Shown: piece after piece, positions 28,301 through 37,395 of the stretch
How the letters are laid out: the number at the start of each line of letters is the position of its first letter
Numbering within the stretch: position 1 is the first letter of the stretch
Origin: Campylobacteraceae bacterium
GTDB taxonomy: Bacteria > Campylobacterota > Campylobacteria > Campylobacterales > Sulfurovaceae
Reading direction: 5' to 3'
DNA length: 64,000 bases
Assembly (NCBI GenBank): GCA_027065385.1
Contig: JAMOOP010000163.1
Span: forward strand, 1-64,000
Translations under genes and position numbers: made by a program
The notes under the pieces: generated by a model
The model's database searches: none
What the model was told of the DNA's origin: nothing
Seen by the model: only the letters and a program-made list of their open reading frames with translations

Positions 28301-29769
28301 GCAGCAAGAGGAGTATCATCTCCCATAGAACCAGTTGCTTCTTTTCCATCTTTTAACATTGGCTCAATAATTTGGTCTATTGTCTCGTGAGTTATATTAA
28401 AGTATCTCTGTTTACTCTCTAAATCACTCTTTTCTAACTCATCTATAGTAGAGAGTGGAGAATCTATATACTCTTGAAGATAGCTCATATTTTCACTAAG
28501 CCAATGGTTATAGTTTGCTCCACTCTTTAGGTATTTATTAATCTCATCATTTTTAATAACTCTTGCATCTTTAAGGTCAAGCCCCATCATCTCACCAGAT
28601 TGAAGTCTTCCTCTCTCTTTTATATTCTCTACAGGAATATCAAGAACCCCATACTCTGAAGTTATAAGAAGTCTATTATCTTTAGTAATAATATATTTAG
28701 ATGGTCTTAATCCATTTCTATCTATAACACAACCAATATATCTACCATTTGTCATACTTACAGCTGCAGGGCCGTCCCACGCTTCAAAACATGTAGATGT
28801 ATATTCATAAAATGCTCTAAGTTCTGGGTCCATGTGAGGTGCATTTTGCCAAGGAGCAGGGATTAATGCTCTAGCAGTTTTAAAAAAGTCAACTCCATTT
28901 GCTTGTAAAAATTCAAAGAAATTATCTAAAGATGCCGAATCACTCATATCATCTTGTAAGATTATATCTAAAATTCTTTCTAACTCTTCATCTGTAAATA
29001 CTTCACTCTTAATAGAACCTCTTTTAGCTAAAACATTAAATCTATTAGCTTCAACTGAATTAATCTCACCGTTATGTGCAATATTTCTAAAAGGTTGAGC
29101 TAGTTTCCATTGTGGCAATGTATTTGTTGAAAATCTTTGGTGAAATAGACAGAATGAAATCTTAAAATCTTCATCTTGAAGGTCTTTATAGAACTTCTTA
29201 ATAAGGGTTGGCATAAGCAGACCCTTATAAGATATTACAGATGTAGAAAATGAAGGAATATAGAAATTTTTATCATCTTTTAGTTTATACTCAATCTCTT
29301 TTCTAGTCAAATAAATCATAGCTTCAAATCTTGAAAAAGACATAATAGAGTTTGGAGCTACAAATACCTGTGTAATAGTTGGTAAAGAGTTAATAGCATA
29401 CTCACCTAAAGCATCTGTATCGACAGGCACTTCACGAGTCATAATAATTTTTAAATCATTGGTTTCACACTTCTCTTGAAATATCTTAAAGTTATTATTG
29501 TCTCGACTAAAGACCATAGCAACAGCATACTGCTTAGGTAAAACAACACCCTCTCTCTCAGCAATTTTTTTCATAAATGAGTGAGGCATAGATAATAAAA
29601 GCCCCGAACCATCTCCACTTTTACCATCAGCTGCAACTGCCCCACGGTGCATCATTCGTGAGAGTGAAATAATTGCATCTTCTAAGTTTTTATGTGTAGG
29701 TTTGTTATCAATAGAAGCTAACAGACCAAAACCACAGTTATCTTTAAACGAAGTAAAAAGATCTTTCAT
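25342..29769 (-). CDS. gltB: Glutamate synthase large subunit
   Basis: A 1475-residue GltB making glutamate from glutamine and 2-oxoglutarate. The N-terminus MKDLFTSFKDNCGFG has the amidotransferase nucleophile Cys12 after an 11-residue propeptide; the frame extends upstream, but the ATG at 29769 matches the family start and follows AAGG. The class II glutaminase domain (HNGEINSVEANRF), the FMN barrel (GRFGVTPAYL, PGEGGQLPGHKV, SPPPHHDIYSIEDLAQLI), the cysteine cluster (CKILRICHLNRCSVGIATQ) and the C-terminal beta-helix (GRLYVTGQVGERFAVRNSG-like repeats) are all present. Confidence 0.95.
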   Translation of the reverse strand: MKDLFTSFKDNCGFGLLASIDNKPTHKNLEDAIISLSRMMHRGAVAADGKSGDGSGLLLSMPHSFMKKIAEREGVVLPKQYAVAMVFSRDNNNFKIFQEKCETNDLKIIMTREVPVDTDALGEYAINSLPTITQVFVAPNSIMSFSRFEAMIYLTRKEIEYKLKDDKNFYIPSFSTSVISYKGLLMPTLIKKFYKDLQDEDFKISFCLFHQRFSTNTLPQWKLAQPFRNIAHNGEINSVEANRFNVLAKRGSIKSEVFTDEELERILDIILQDDMSDSASLDNFFEFLQANGVDFFKTARALIPAPWQNAPHMDPELRAFYEYTSTCFEAWDGPAAVSMTNGRYIGCVIDRNGLRPSKYIITKDNRLLITSEYGVLDIPVENIKERGRLQSGEMMGLDLKDARVIKNDEINKYLKSGANYNHWLSENMSYLQEYIDSPLSTIDELEKSDLESKQRYFNITHETIDQIIEPMLKDGKEATGSMGDDTPLAAFSKIQRNFSDFFKQKFAQVTNPPIDPIREKVVMSLNTGFGEVRNILKDDALHAKRLKSGSPILIKETLEVLLEFGNSKNPKYDACYKAKSYSTTFTENMRVSLEILIDTIIDDVKNIGIRTIVLDDREVDNINKAIPMLMVVGRLNQRLLKNRVRDLVSIVAISGEVYDAHTSALMIGFGATAVYPYLLLATAGNLAKKRSKDANLDLTPTVKKIRGALNAGLMKIMSKMGIATIASYRNSALFDIIGLDGRIIDECFHGARGLLKGLTYQDIEARVEKYHFEAFNKADSLYPLNLGSFYKYLDGGEYHDYSPTAVHAIHKASLTGKKSDFQKLKNLVDKRDKKFIRDYFEFNSDKSSISIDEVEPKESIFKRFSTAAMSLGSISPEAHECMAEAMNTIGGMSNSGEGGEDAVRFDTIKNSKIKQIASGRFGVTPAYLRSAKELQIKVAQGAKPGEGGQLPGHKVTPLIGRLRHTIPGVTLISPPPHHDIYSIEDLAQLIFDMKQINPKAQVAVKLVSTAGVGTIAAGVAKCYADKIIISGADGGTGAAQLGSIKFAGNPWELGLIEAHNALKANGLRGQVKVETDGGLKTGTDIVKAAILGAESYAFGTGALTILGCKILRICHLNRCSVGIATQEEKLREYYEGTVERLINYFTLLADDVREILAKLGYKSIEDIVGQTHLLKVIDDEFAKKFDFDSLLVKLDGDNTKQVEFNEPYDKNEYEIEILKEVMPTIKQPSEVTNINKTISNLNRSFGTRISGVIAQYYGDEGLPEDSITINLTGTTGQSLGAFLSKGISIYVNGAGNDYVGKGMSGGKIVITSKLSGSNYSLAGNTCLYGATGGKLYVTGQVGERFAVRNSGCIAIVEGTGDHPCEYMTGGVVTVLGKTGVNFGAGMTGGVAFIYDTEHQFVETINSELVQATRIDTDDMDNERYYLKKLLKDYYKETKSEKAKEILDNFRVEIRNFWMVRPKDMISTPLKIEEGE

Positions 29770-29858
29770 AAACCAACCTTTATTTAAAATGTGATAGGGT
29801 ATCAATTAACAAAATCTCCCCTAAAAGTGGTCGATATTACCTAAAGAATGGTTAAGAA

Positions 29859-30476
29859 ATGAAGGGATTTATCCTTAATATAAGAAAAGCAAAAAATGAA
29901 GATGTTATTGTTACAGTTCTTAGCAAATCCATAGTTCAGAAATATTATAGATTTTATGGACAGAGACACTCAATACTACAAATTGGAAACCTAATAAATT
30001 TTGAAATTCAAGAAGATAATAAAGGATTTATGCCAAGATTAAGAAAAGTATCTCATATCCCTTTTCCTTGGATTTTTTCAAATAATAGATTACTTATTTG
30101 GCAGAGTTTTATTAGCCTATTTGAGCCACATTTAAGAGATACTAGAGCTATAGATAGCTTTTACTTTAATATTTTATTAGAAAAAGCAAATAGATGGCAC
30201 AAACAAAATCCAAAACGGTTAGCTATTGAAGCTTATTTAGAACTTTTAGAGTATGAAAAAAGATTATATAGAAGTGATTTTTGTTATATATGTAATGGTA
30301 TTTTAGAAAATGAAGTAGGAGTTATGAGAGCATTTATCATCACACACCCATCTTGTATATACTCAAAATCTTTTAATAAAAATGAAATATTCAGACTATT
30401 AAGTAGTAAAAGTACTATAGAGATAGAAGATAATCAAATAGATGAGCTGTTTGAGATAGTTCTTAAGGGGCTTTAG
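29859..30476 (+). CDS. recO: Recombination protein RecO (epsilon type)
   Basis: A 205-residue protein matching the short RecO of Campylobacterota. It begins MKGFILNIRKAKNEDVIVTVLS, an OB-fold in which RecO carries its SSB and DNA contacts, and continues with the Y-R-F-Y-GQRHSILQIGNLINFE segment found in these proteins. A cysteine pair (FCYICNG) sits where the family's zinc motif would be. RecO loads RecA onto SSB-coated DNA. The ribosome binding site is weak. It is divergent from gltB. Confidence 0.72.
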   Translation: MKGFILNIRKAKNEDVIVTVLSKSIVQKYYRFYGQRHSILQIGNLINFEIQEDNKGFMPRLRKVSHIPFPWIFSNNRLLIWQSFISLFEPHLRDTRAIDSFYFNILLEKANRWHKQNPKRLAIEAYLELLEYEKRLYRSDFCYICNGILENEVGVMRAFIITHPSCIYSKSFNKNEIFRLLSSKSTIEIEDNQIDELFEIVLKGL

Positions 30477-31092
30477 AGAAGTGTTGATAATCTTTAGTAT
30501 ATCTCCAATCTCCACCCCAACTAAAACCATATTTTTTAAAAATCATAGTAGCTTGACTTCTATTTAATAGTACAGCTTTATGAGAGGCTACTCTTTTTCT
30601 ATATTTTAAAGAATTTTTATGAGAAATATGACCTTTTCTTGAAATATAGGGATTTTCTATAGGATTTATATCAATAGCTTTTCCATAAGCATGTTTTGAC
30701 CACTTTTTAGAACCTGTTGCTTTTCTACAATTAAAAGCCGAAGTATTATCAGCCTCTATTGATTGCCAATCATTTCCATTAAAATCACTAACTAACCTCA
30801 TCTGCTTTATAGGATAACCTACATTATAAAGCTCCTCCATAATCCAAACAATATCATTAGCTATACTTTGATGAACTATTAACTCCCCTACTCTATCATA
30901 CCCATTAAAATCATGGTATTTCACTTGAATATAACGAAGATTTTTTAAAGAAACAGGACAATCTCTCCTCCAAGAGTGACCTTTTACCATTCTAGCTTTT
31001 ATATTTGGAGTTATTGGAGTTATATTAGCATTAAATGCCGAAAATAGAGTTGTTGTTAGAAAAGTAGTTATTATTATAATTTTTTTTATCAT
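30463..31092 (-). CDS. M15-family D-Ala-D-Ala carboxypeptidase-like zinc peptidase
   Basis: A 209-residue secreted peptidase with a signal peptide (MIKKIIIITTFLTTTLFSAFNA). Zinc-ligand blocks are SKHAYGKAIDINPIENPY and a terminal WGGDWRYTKDYQHF, characteristic of the Peptidase_M15_4/VanY-like group that trims peptidoglycan stem peptides. I start it at the ATG at 31092 because it gives a conventional signal peptide; an ATG at 31107 is possible and neither has a strong ribosome binding site. It ends inside the end of recO on the opposite strand and lies next to the distal end of the CRISPR array. Confidence 0.8.
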   Translation of the reverse strand: MIKKIIIITTFLTTTLFSAFNANITPITPNIKARMVKGHSWRRDCPVSLKNLRYIQVKYHDFNGYDRVGELIVHQSIANDIVWIMEELYNVGYPIKQMRLVSDFNGNDWQSIEADNTSAFNCRKATGSKKWSKHAYGKAIDINPIENPYISRKGHISHKNSLKYRKRVASHKAVLLNRSQATMIFKKYGFSWGGDWRYTKDYQHFSKAP

Positions 31093-31119
31093 AAGAAATA
31101 GTATCATAATTGATTAAAA

Positions 31120-32564
31120 TTTACAAATCCCATAGGGACAAAGTTCAAATCGAACGAGGTTATCTAGGTTATTCTGACGAAGAGGCGTAGTTTCAAATCC
31201 CATAGGGACAAAGTTCAAATTTTTTTGAAGAGAGTGAGAGAATTATTTATGAGGGAGTTTCAAATCCCATAGGGACAAAGTTCAAATATTAATGAAGATG
31301 TAGATTATGTAATAAAACAAATGCGTTTCAAATCCCATAGGGACAAAGTTCAAATATAGAGAACCGAGATATTTGCAATTCTCCCACCGATAAGTTTCAA
31401 ATCCCATAGGGACAAAGTTCAAATGAAGAGTTGTTGGCTTTTGCCAAAGAGAACCCTATGTTTCAAATCCCATAGGGACAAAGTTCAAATGATTTTGTTT
31501 CTCAAGCTTCAAGCTTAAAAGAAGTATGTTTCAAATCCCATAGGGACAAAGTTCAAATCTTATAAAAAGTTCAGAGGTATTGGAGCTAAAAACTTGTTTC
31601 AAATCCCATAGGGACAAAGTTCAAATATTAGATTGATAAAAGATGGTTGGTTGACTCCAAACCGTTTCAAATCCCATAGGGACAAAGTTCAAATGGATAT
31701 ATTGATGAGAGTAAGATAATTAATGTTACTTCGTTTCAAATCCCATAGGGACAAAGTTCAAATGAAGCTAAAGATTACTTAGAAAATTTAAAGAAAGAGT
31801 TTCAAATCCCATAGGGACAAAGTTCAAATCTTTACCAATAGCTGAAAGTGTTGCAGAGCAAATTAGTTTCAAATCCCATAGGGACAAAGTTCAAATCTTG
31901 TTGGACAACAAAGAGAGAAAGGATATATTGTGTTTCAAATCCCATAGGGACAAAGTTCAAATGGCAATATCTGCAAAGCACTTTTTACAAAAATATCTCC
32001 AGTTTCAAATCCCATAGGGACAAAGTTCAAATAGAAAGGGAAAAAATGGAAAAAATCAGAAAGTCAAAGTTTCAAATCCCATAGGGACAAAGTTCAAATA
32101 GGGCAACATATCGACTTTTGGAGTATATCTGATGAGTTTCAAATCCCATAGGGACAAAGTTCAAATTTTTTAAAATAATTCATATGGAGAGTTTTCATCT
32201 AGTTTCAAATCCCATAGGGACAAAGTTCAAATTATTCTCGTTCTAAAGTTCTACCGATTTTCTCCCTTTGTTTCAAATCCCATAGGGACAAAGTTCAAAT
32301 GCTATGTGTTGTATTTATTTGTATATAGTTAGACAGTTTCAAATCCCATAGGGACAAAGTTCAAATACAAATGTCCTTACAGGTTTACCATTGAGGTCTG
32401 TGTTTCAAATCCCATAGGGACAAAGTTCAAATTCGTGAAGGTGCGGGCAATACCTATCGATACCTTGTTTCAAATCCCATAGGGACAAAGTTCAAATAAT
32501 TATGGAATGATATTTAAGGGAATTATCTATGAAGTTTCAAATCCCATAGGGACAAAGTTCAAAT
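31120..32564 (-). CRISPR. Type I-B CRISPR array, 22 repeats, 21 spacers
   Basis: Twenty-two 31-bp repeats are separated by 21 unique spacers of 34-39 nt. On the plus strand each repeat begins GTTTCAAATCCCATAGGGAC and ends AAAGTTCAAAT. All copies are identical except the one at 31120-31150, which has two changes at its 5' edge (plus strand). Three facts show that the array is read on the minus strand: the degenerate copy is at the 31.1 kb end, a promoter lies at the 32.6 kb end, and on the minus strand the repeat ends in TTTGAAAC, a typical 8-nt type I-B crRNA handle preceded by a UCCC-UAU-GGGA hairpin. New spacers should therefore be added at 32564. Confidence 0.98.
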
Positions 32565-32708
32565 AGCAACCAAATTACTATTTTTCGGACTCTTTTTCTT
32601 ATTTGAACGAGATAATTATACTTTTATTTAGCTTAAATTAACAAGTGCTAAATTTAAAAAGACCGAAAAATAGGCGTTTTAGAAAACTTAAAGTAAGCTT
32701 TGAAAGAC
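32565..32708 (-). promoter_or_regulatory. CRISPR leader with promoter and long-range inverted repeat
   Basis: This 144-bp AT-rich stretch separates the array from cas1. On the minus strand TTGTTA (32644-32639), an 18-bp spacer and TATAAT (32620-32615) make a good promoter, predicting transcription from about 32608 into the first repeat at 32564. An 11-bp perfect inverted repeat, CTATTTTTCGG at 32578-32588 and CCGAAAAATAG at 32663-32673, brackets the promoter. A smaller one (TTTAGC, GCTAAA) lies inside. These may be sites for leader-binding proteins or an integration complex. Confidence 0.7.
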
Positions 32709-33707
32709 CTATCCATAGATAAATGGACTATATTCGCTTGTCTCTACTATGCTTTTTTTAATCTGATTAATCTCTCTACGAATAACCTGCCTCCATGTTA
32801 GCTTTTGTTCTCCTATTATGGTTTGCTCGGTCATTCTTTTTATAATTGACTTTTCTATGCTTTTAATTGCATCATTTGTAAATCTAATCCTACCACTATT
32901 TGTCTTAAAACTTTTAGCTGTAATTTCTCCATTATTAACTAGCCAAAAAATAATATTATCTCCAATAATTGGTTTAAAAATTTCTGCAATATCTAAGTGG
33001 AGACTTAAACTCCTATAGTTTGGTTCATGCAAAAATCCAATTCTTGGGTCTAATTCTGTTTTATATATCTCACTTAGTACAATATTGTAAATTCTTGTAT
33101 TTACATAAGAGATAAGTGTATTTATTTTATCGGTTGGTGGTTGTTTTGTTCTTTTTATAAACTTAAATAGTCTCTGATTTTTAATAATCTTATTCCATGA
33201 TTGATAATAGTTTTTTTGAAATGCACCCTCACTTGCCATTATCTCACCTATTGTTTTAGCTTTATTTAGACTATCTAAATGTATCTCTATATCAAATTCA
33301 ACTTTATATTTTTTACAATTATTAGCCCCATTTATAAAGTGACCTCTTGTTATCTTTTTGGCAATATGGAGTCTATGAACCTCATCATCAAAAGCTCTTA
33401 ACTGTTGAAGTAGTACAAATCCACTCTTATTTACACTATTTGAACTATTCGGAAAAAAGTTTCCTCTAAAAGTTCCAAAATGGCTAAAAAAATGTAATAA
33501 AATATTATTGTGAGCAATAAAAGCTATAGAGTAGCTATCTATATCTATCTTTCCTAATAGATAAATCTCATCTATTGCTTTAATTGGAAGTGGCTTTGAG
33601 CTTAATATATTATCATCTTCATCATATCTATCAAAATATAGGTTATTATCTTGTCTTCTCAATCTCCCATTAGTGATTAAGAAATGTGTTCTATCTGATT
33701 TTGTCAT
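32709..33707 (-). CDS. cas1: CRISPR integrase Cas1 (type I-B)
   Basis: A 332-residue Cas1 that with Cas2 integrates new spacers. The catalytic metal ligands are recognisable in IMASEGAFQKNYYQ (Glu), RIGFLHEPN (His) and LHLDIAEIFKPI (Asp). The start is the ATG at 33707, which overlaps the cas2 stop as TAATG with GAAGGGA upstream; a TTG two codons earlier is less likely. It is the last gene of the cas operon and faces the leader. Here it follows cas2, whereas in most loci cas1 precedes cas2. Confidence 0.95.
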   Translation of the reverse strand: MTKSDRTHFLITNGRLRRQDNNLYFDRYDEDDNILSSKPLPIKAIDEIYLLGKIDIDSYSIAFIAHNNILLHFFSHFGTFRGNFFPNSSNSVNKSGFVLLQQLRAFDDEVHRLHIAKKITRGHFINGANNCKKYKVEFDIEIHLDSLNKAKTIGEIMASEGAFQKNYYQSWNKIIKNQRLFKFIKRTKQPPTDKINTLISYVNTRIYNIVLSEIYKTELDPRIGFLHEPNYRSLSLHLDIAEIFKPIIGDNIIFWLVNNGEITAKSFKTNSGRIRFTNDAIKSIEKSIIKRMTEQTIIGEQKLTWRQVIRREINQIKKSIVETSEYSPFIYG

Positions 33708-33985
33708 TACCAAAAAATCCCTTCATTCTTATCTAAGCCGATTACAACTCGTTTGGTATAATTTAATCTTGTTGACTCATATATCACAATAGAGTCTAAC
33801 TCTTTATTAGTAACCTTAATTAAATCAGCTTTTAATTTTTTAAGCTCACTTGGACGAAGCTCACCTTCAAAGACCGAAAACTGCACTCTTGTTAAATACT
33901 TCTCAACGGTTTTTCTAATAACTCTACTATTATCCTTTTTCTTTTGAGCCTTATCAGCTATATCATAAAATAAAATTATATACAT
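33707..33985 (-). CDS. cas2: CRISPR adaptation protein Cas2
   Basis: A 92-residue Cas2 with the ferredoxin-like fold start MYIILFYDIAD (conserved first-strand aspartate), YLTRVQFSVFEGELRPSE and a C-terminal VVIGLDKNEGIFW. Cas2 dimers bridge two Cas1 dimers in the spacer integrase. It lies 8 bp after cas4 and overlaps cas1 by one base. Confidence 0.95.
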   Translation of the reverse strand: MYIILFYDIADKAQKKKDNSRVIRKTVEKYLTRVQFSVFEGELRPSELKKLKADLIKVTNKELDSIVIYESTRLNYTKRVVIGLDKNEGIFW

Positions 33986-33993
33986 CTACTCTC

Positions 33994-34494
33994 CTATAAA
34001 CAATAATCCCTATATCCACACCCTTTACAAAACTTTATCTTTTTAAATGGTGGTGGATTGGGTTGAGATAGAAACTTACTAATTTCTACTATTAAACTAT
34101 CCATTAAACTCATATTATCTTTATCTCCACGAACAGATATTACTTTTCTGCCACTTATAACTTTTCCATTTATCTCTTTAAGTTTAAGAGAGGTTTTTAG
34201 TTGCCACATATAAAAGAGTAGTTGCATCTTTGCACCCTCTATATTACTCATGCTCTTTTTATATTCTGTTACCATATAATGACCTCTCTCTTTACCTATT
34301 TTGTCAAATTTTAAATTAGAAAATGGAAAATCGTGTAACTGCTCCTCTTTAATCTCTGCTAATGCTTTTCCCATTAAAATATTTTCATCTTCTTGATTTG
34401 CATAAATTCTTCTACTATATAACCAAGCTTCTCTTTTACATGTGGTGTAGTAGTGAATTAGCGTTCCTGTTATTAGTTCTTGATTGAAATCCAT
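33994..34494 (-). CDS. cas4: CRISPR-associated Cas4
   Basis: A 166-residue Cas4 nuclease that trims prespacers and checks the PAM. The iron-sulfur cysteines are one near the N-terminus (TTCKREAWLYS) and three at the C-terminus (FCKGCGYRDYC). The PD-(D/E)XK core includes VTEYKKS and the QLLFYMWQLK helix. It lies 28 bp downstream of cas3 and is probably in the same transcript. Confidence 0.93.
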   Translation of the reverse strand: MDFNQELITGTLIHYYTTCKREAWLYSRRIYANQEDENILMGKALAEIKEEQLHDFPFSNLKFDKIGKERGHYMVTEYKKSMSNIEGAKMQLLFYMWQLKTSLKLKEINGKVISGRKVISVRGDKDNMSLMDSLIVEISKFLSQPNPPPFKKIKFCKGCGYRDYCL

Positions 34495-34522
34495 GGTTTA
34501 CCTTTTATAATCATTTCTTAAT

Positions 34523-36700
34523 CTAAAATCCAATATCTTCCATATCAAGCTCATCAGATTTATATTTTTTTATTCCGTAATCACAATGATACTCTTTAGC
34601 CCCACTAGGTAAATAAATCATCTCATATAAACTTTTAACTTCTTCAGTAGAAGTTTCAAAATTATCTAAATCGTTTTGATTAATATTTACACCATACTGC
34701 AACATTTTTTTAACTTGAGCTTGAATTAAATCTTTTTGTATAAACTTATCACTCTCCTCTTTTCGAATACGATATAGTTCCTCTTGTACCTCTTTTATAA
34801 ATCCACTATAAGGCTCTATAATAATCAACTGATTAAAACTCTTACTATCCATAATCTCTTCTATTTTTTGATTAATATTAAAAAATTCTAGTAATTCAAC
34901 CTCGTTTTTTATATACAAAGTCTCTAACTGCTCTTTTATCTTGGAAAAATAGAGTTCACTTATCTTTAAAATATTAGACTCTTCTATATCATCACTTTTT
35001 AAAATAGAAAATATTGTTTGACTAATTGTTTGAATATCTCCATATACTAAATCTGAATATCCACAAATATCATCAAAAATATATACTACTCCTTGATTTT
35101 TTCCAAAATGACGATTAACTCGCCCTGCCGTCTGAATAATAGAGCTAATAGGTGCTACTTCTCTAAATCCTATTTCAAAATCAAGGTCAACTCCTGCTTC
35201 TATAGATTGAGTGGATATAAGTAAAATCTTATTATCACTATTATTTAATCTATCAGATACTATCTCAATTACTCTCTGTTTATCATAATCTGTCATATAT
35301 CCATTTAAACAGTAACACTCAAAATTATCTTTAAAATATAAATAAAGCTCTTGAGCTTTTCTAATAGTATTAACTACACATAGTGTATGTTTACTATAAG
35401 CCTCTTTTTCTATCTTTTCAATAAGAGAGTTTTGTCCATCTTCCAACTCTAACCATTTTATAATATATCTATTCTGCTCTTTAAAATAGTCTAAATTAGA
35501 AATTTCTTTAAACCTATCACTCATTATAGGCATAGTTGCCGACATAAAAATAAAAACTGTATTCATCTGTTCTGAAATTATCTCACAAAGTTTAATAAAG
35601 TCTTGTCTAAATATATAAGGTATGGCTTGTGCTTCATCTATAATTACAACAGCATCTCTAAACTGATTAAATTTTACATTATCTCTATTTTTATTTCCAA
35701 ATAGTGTAAATATAATCTGATAGAGAGTGGTAATATTTATATCTCCACTAAAAGAGGTCATTAAAAACTTTACTTTTGAGTATCTATCTTTTGGATAAGA
35801 CTCATCAATTTTAGCCTTATGATGTATTTTAAAAATATCTACACCCTCTTTAAATATATCTAATATAATCTTTTCAGTTTGGTCAATAATAGATGTAAAG
35901 GGTAAAGCAAAAATAATTTTATCTCTTTTAAATCTTATAGCAAACTCCAAAGCTGTTAAAGTTTTTCCATAACCTGTTGGAGCTGTAAGAGTAAAAAGTC
36001 TTTGATTACTGTTAAAATTATTTAAAACATATTTTCTAAATTTATCTCTTTTTTTATGATAAGGGAGACTGTTTATATAATTGCTTAATGTACTATTATT
36101 AATAGGTTCTTTAAGCTCTCTTCTAATTCCAAAAATAGCTTCAAACTTATCTGCATAAATTAAAGAGCTATATAGTTTTTTAAAATCTATAAAATCATTA
36201 TAAGTAAACTCTTTTTTTCTCTTTAAACCTCTTAAGTAACACTGATATTTTTCTGTTTTCTTTTCTAACTCTTTAAATGAACTATTTAGATTTTTATATA
36301 TATCTAAGCTTTTAGCATGAGTTATAACTTCATCTAAAAAAATTAACTCCTTACTATTTAAAGCATATTTACCTATATATCTATTTGGTGCATTTAAATT
36401 AAAAAAATTTTCTACATTACCATGATGAGAAGAGATAGCTAAAAAACCAAAAAGTAGGTCTTCATCTTTAAAGTTACTATTTAAAAAAAATATATATGCA
36501 GATAGTAGAGAGTGATTTTTATCCTTTCCCTCTTCTCCTCTAATATATCTTTGAAAATTATCTTTTAGCTTTGCTATATCATGAAACAGTTTTATTTCCC
36601 TCTCTAAACTATTATCATTTTTTGAAAATATATTTTCTATATGAGAACTATAAAGTTTATTTGGGTGAGAGAGATATTTATTAAACAAAATAGACTCCAT
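34523..36700 (-). CDS. cas3: Type I-B helicase-nuclease Cas3
   Basis: A 725-residue Cas3 that unwinds and degrades DNA after Cascade binding. The N-terminal HD nuclease has FHDIAK (His40, Asp41) and ISSHHGN. The helicase has TAPTGYGKT (Walker A), VIIDEAQAIP (DEAQ form of box II), MSATMP, STQSIEAGVDLDF and IQTAGRVNRHF (motif VI). All key motifs are intact, so targets should be destroyed. The ATG at 36700 is used; a GTG one codon upstream is in frame. The gene overlaps the end of cas5 by 20 bases. Confidence 0.95.
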   Translation of the reverse strand: MESILFNKYLSHPNKLYSSHIENIFSKNDNSLEREIKLFHDIAKLKDNFQRYIRGEEGKDKNHSLLSAYIFFLNSNFKDEDLLFGFLAISSHHGNVENFFNLNAPNRYIGKYALNSKELIFLDEVITHAKSLDIYKNLNSSFKELEKKTEKYQCYLRGLKRKKEFTYNDFIDFKKLYSSLIYADKFEAIFGIRRELKEPINNSTLSNYINSLPYHKKRDKFRKYVLNNFNSNQRLFTLTAPTGYGKTLTALEFAIRFKRDKIIFALPFTSIIDQTEKIILDIFKEGVDIFKIHHKAKIDESYPKDRYSKVKFLMTSFSGDINITTLYQIIFTLFGNKNRDNVKFNQFRDAVVIIDEAQAIPYIFRQDFIKLCEIISEQMNTVFIFMSATMPIMSDRFKEISNLDYFKEQNRYIIKWLELEDGQNSLIEKIEKEAYSKHTLCVVNTIRKAQELYLYFKDNFECYCLNGYMTDYDKQRVIEIVSDRLNNSDNKILLISTQSIEAGVDLDFEIGFREVAPISSIIQTAGRVNRHFGKNQGVVYIFDDICGYSDLVYGDIQTISQTIFSILKSDDIEESNILKISELYFSKIKEQLETLYIKNEVELLEFFNINQKIEEIMDSKSFNQLIIIEPYSGFIKEVQEELYRIRKEESDKFIQKDLIQAQVKKMLQYGVNINQNDLDNFETSTEEVKSLYEMIYLPSGAKEYHCDYGIKKYKSDELDMEDIGF

Positions 36701-37391
36701 CACTATTTATTTTATATATATTATCTCTATTTTTAGAACGAATACTATTTTCTCCACCAATTTCAACTATAAATTCCTTAAAATCTTTAAAAACACGATA
36801 CTCCTCTACATCACATGCCATATTAGCTGTTGTTAATTGTACTCCGTAGTTTTCTATATCAAACTGAAAATCATCTTTTAAAGTAAATGTATTTATAGTA
36901 CAAACCTCATCTTCTAGTTTCTCTAAAAAATTTATCTCTATCCACTCAAAATCAGCAATACAAAAATTAATACCTAAATATGGAGTAAATTTAGTTGTAT
37001 GATTTTTTAAAGCCTTAGTAATCTCTTCTATATAGTTATTTTGAAGTTTAGATAAATCTAAAAAAACGGTATAAGAAGGAGAACAAATCAACTCCCTATA
37101 AAATTGCTTCTTTTTAGTTGCGTCTTGATAACCATCTTTAATGTGCATACTAGAAGATAGTGCCTTTTGAATTCCATTAAATACAAAACTTCGTTTAACT
37201 ATAGCTCTATCTATCTTTATACTATATCTTATATTTAATAATTTATAATACTCCTCTTCACCTATTAATGCCCCCAAAAATCCCATAATGGAAGTTTTTG
37301 GAGGAATAGGATATGTTAAACTAGAATATATAGTAGCAGGGTGAGAAAAATGAGCATAATCACCTGTTAATCTAAAGGCTACAAATGACAT
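36681..37391 (-). CDS. cas5: Cascade subunit Cas5 (type I-B)
   Basis: A 236-residue Cas5b. The N-terminus MSFVAFRLTGDYAHFSHPATIYSS leads into the family segment LTYPIPPKTSIMGFLGALIGEEEY, which is highly characteristic of Cas5 in type I-B. It binds the crRNA 5' handle in Cascade. It lies 4 bp after cas7 and overlaps cas3. Confidence 0.94.
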   Translation of the reverse strand: MSFVAFRLTGDYAHFSHPATIYSSLTYPIPPKTSIMGFLGALIGEEEYYKLLNIRYSIKIDRAIVKRSFVFNGIQKALSSSMHIKDGYQDATKKKQFYRELICSPSYTVFLDLSKLQNNYIEEITKALKNHTTKFTPYLGINFCIADFEWIEINFLEKLEDEVCTINTFTLKDDFQFDIENYGVQLTTANMACDVEEYRVFKDFKEFIVEIGGENSIRSKNRDNIYKINSDGVYFV

Positions 37392-37395
37392 AACC

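Noticed and set aside
29848-29868. An earlier ATG before recO at 29848
   Set aside because: It is out of frame and stops after three codons.
31848-32084. Open frame of 78 codons crossing several CRISPR repeats
   Set aside because: It is made of repeats and spacers read through, with the recurring translation of the repeat; it is not a gene.
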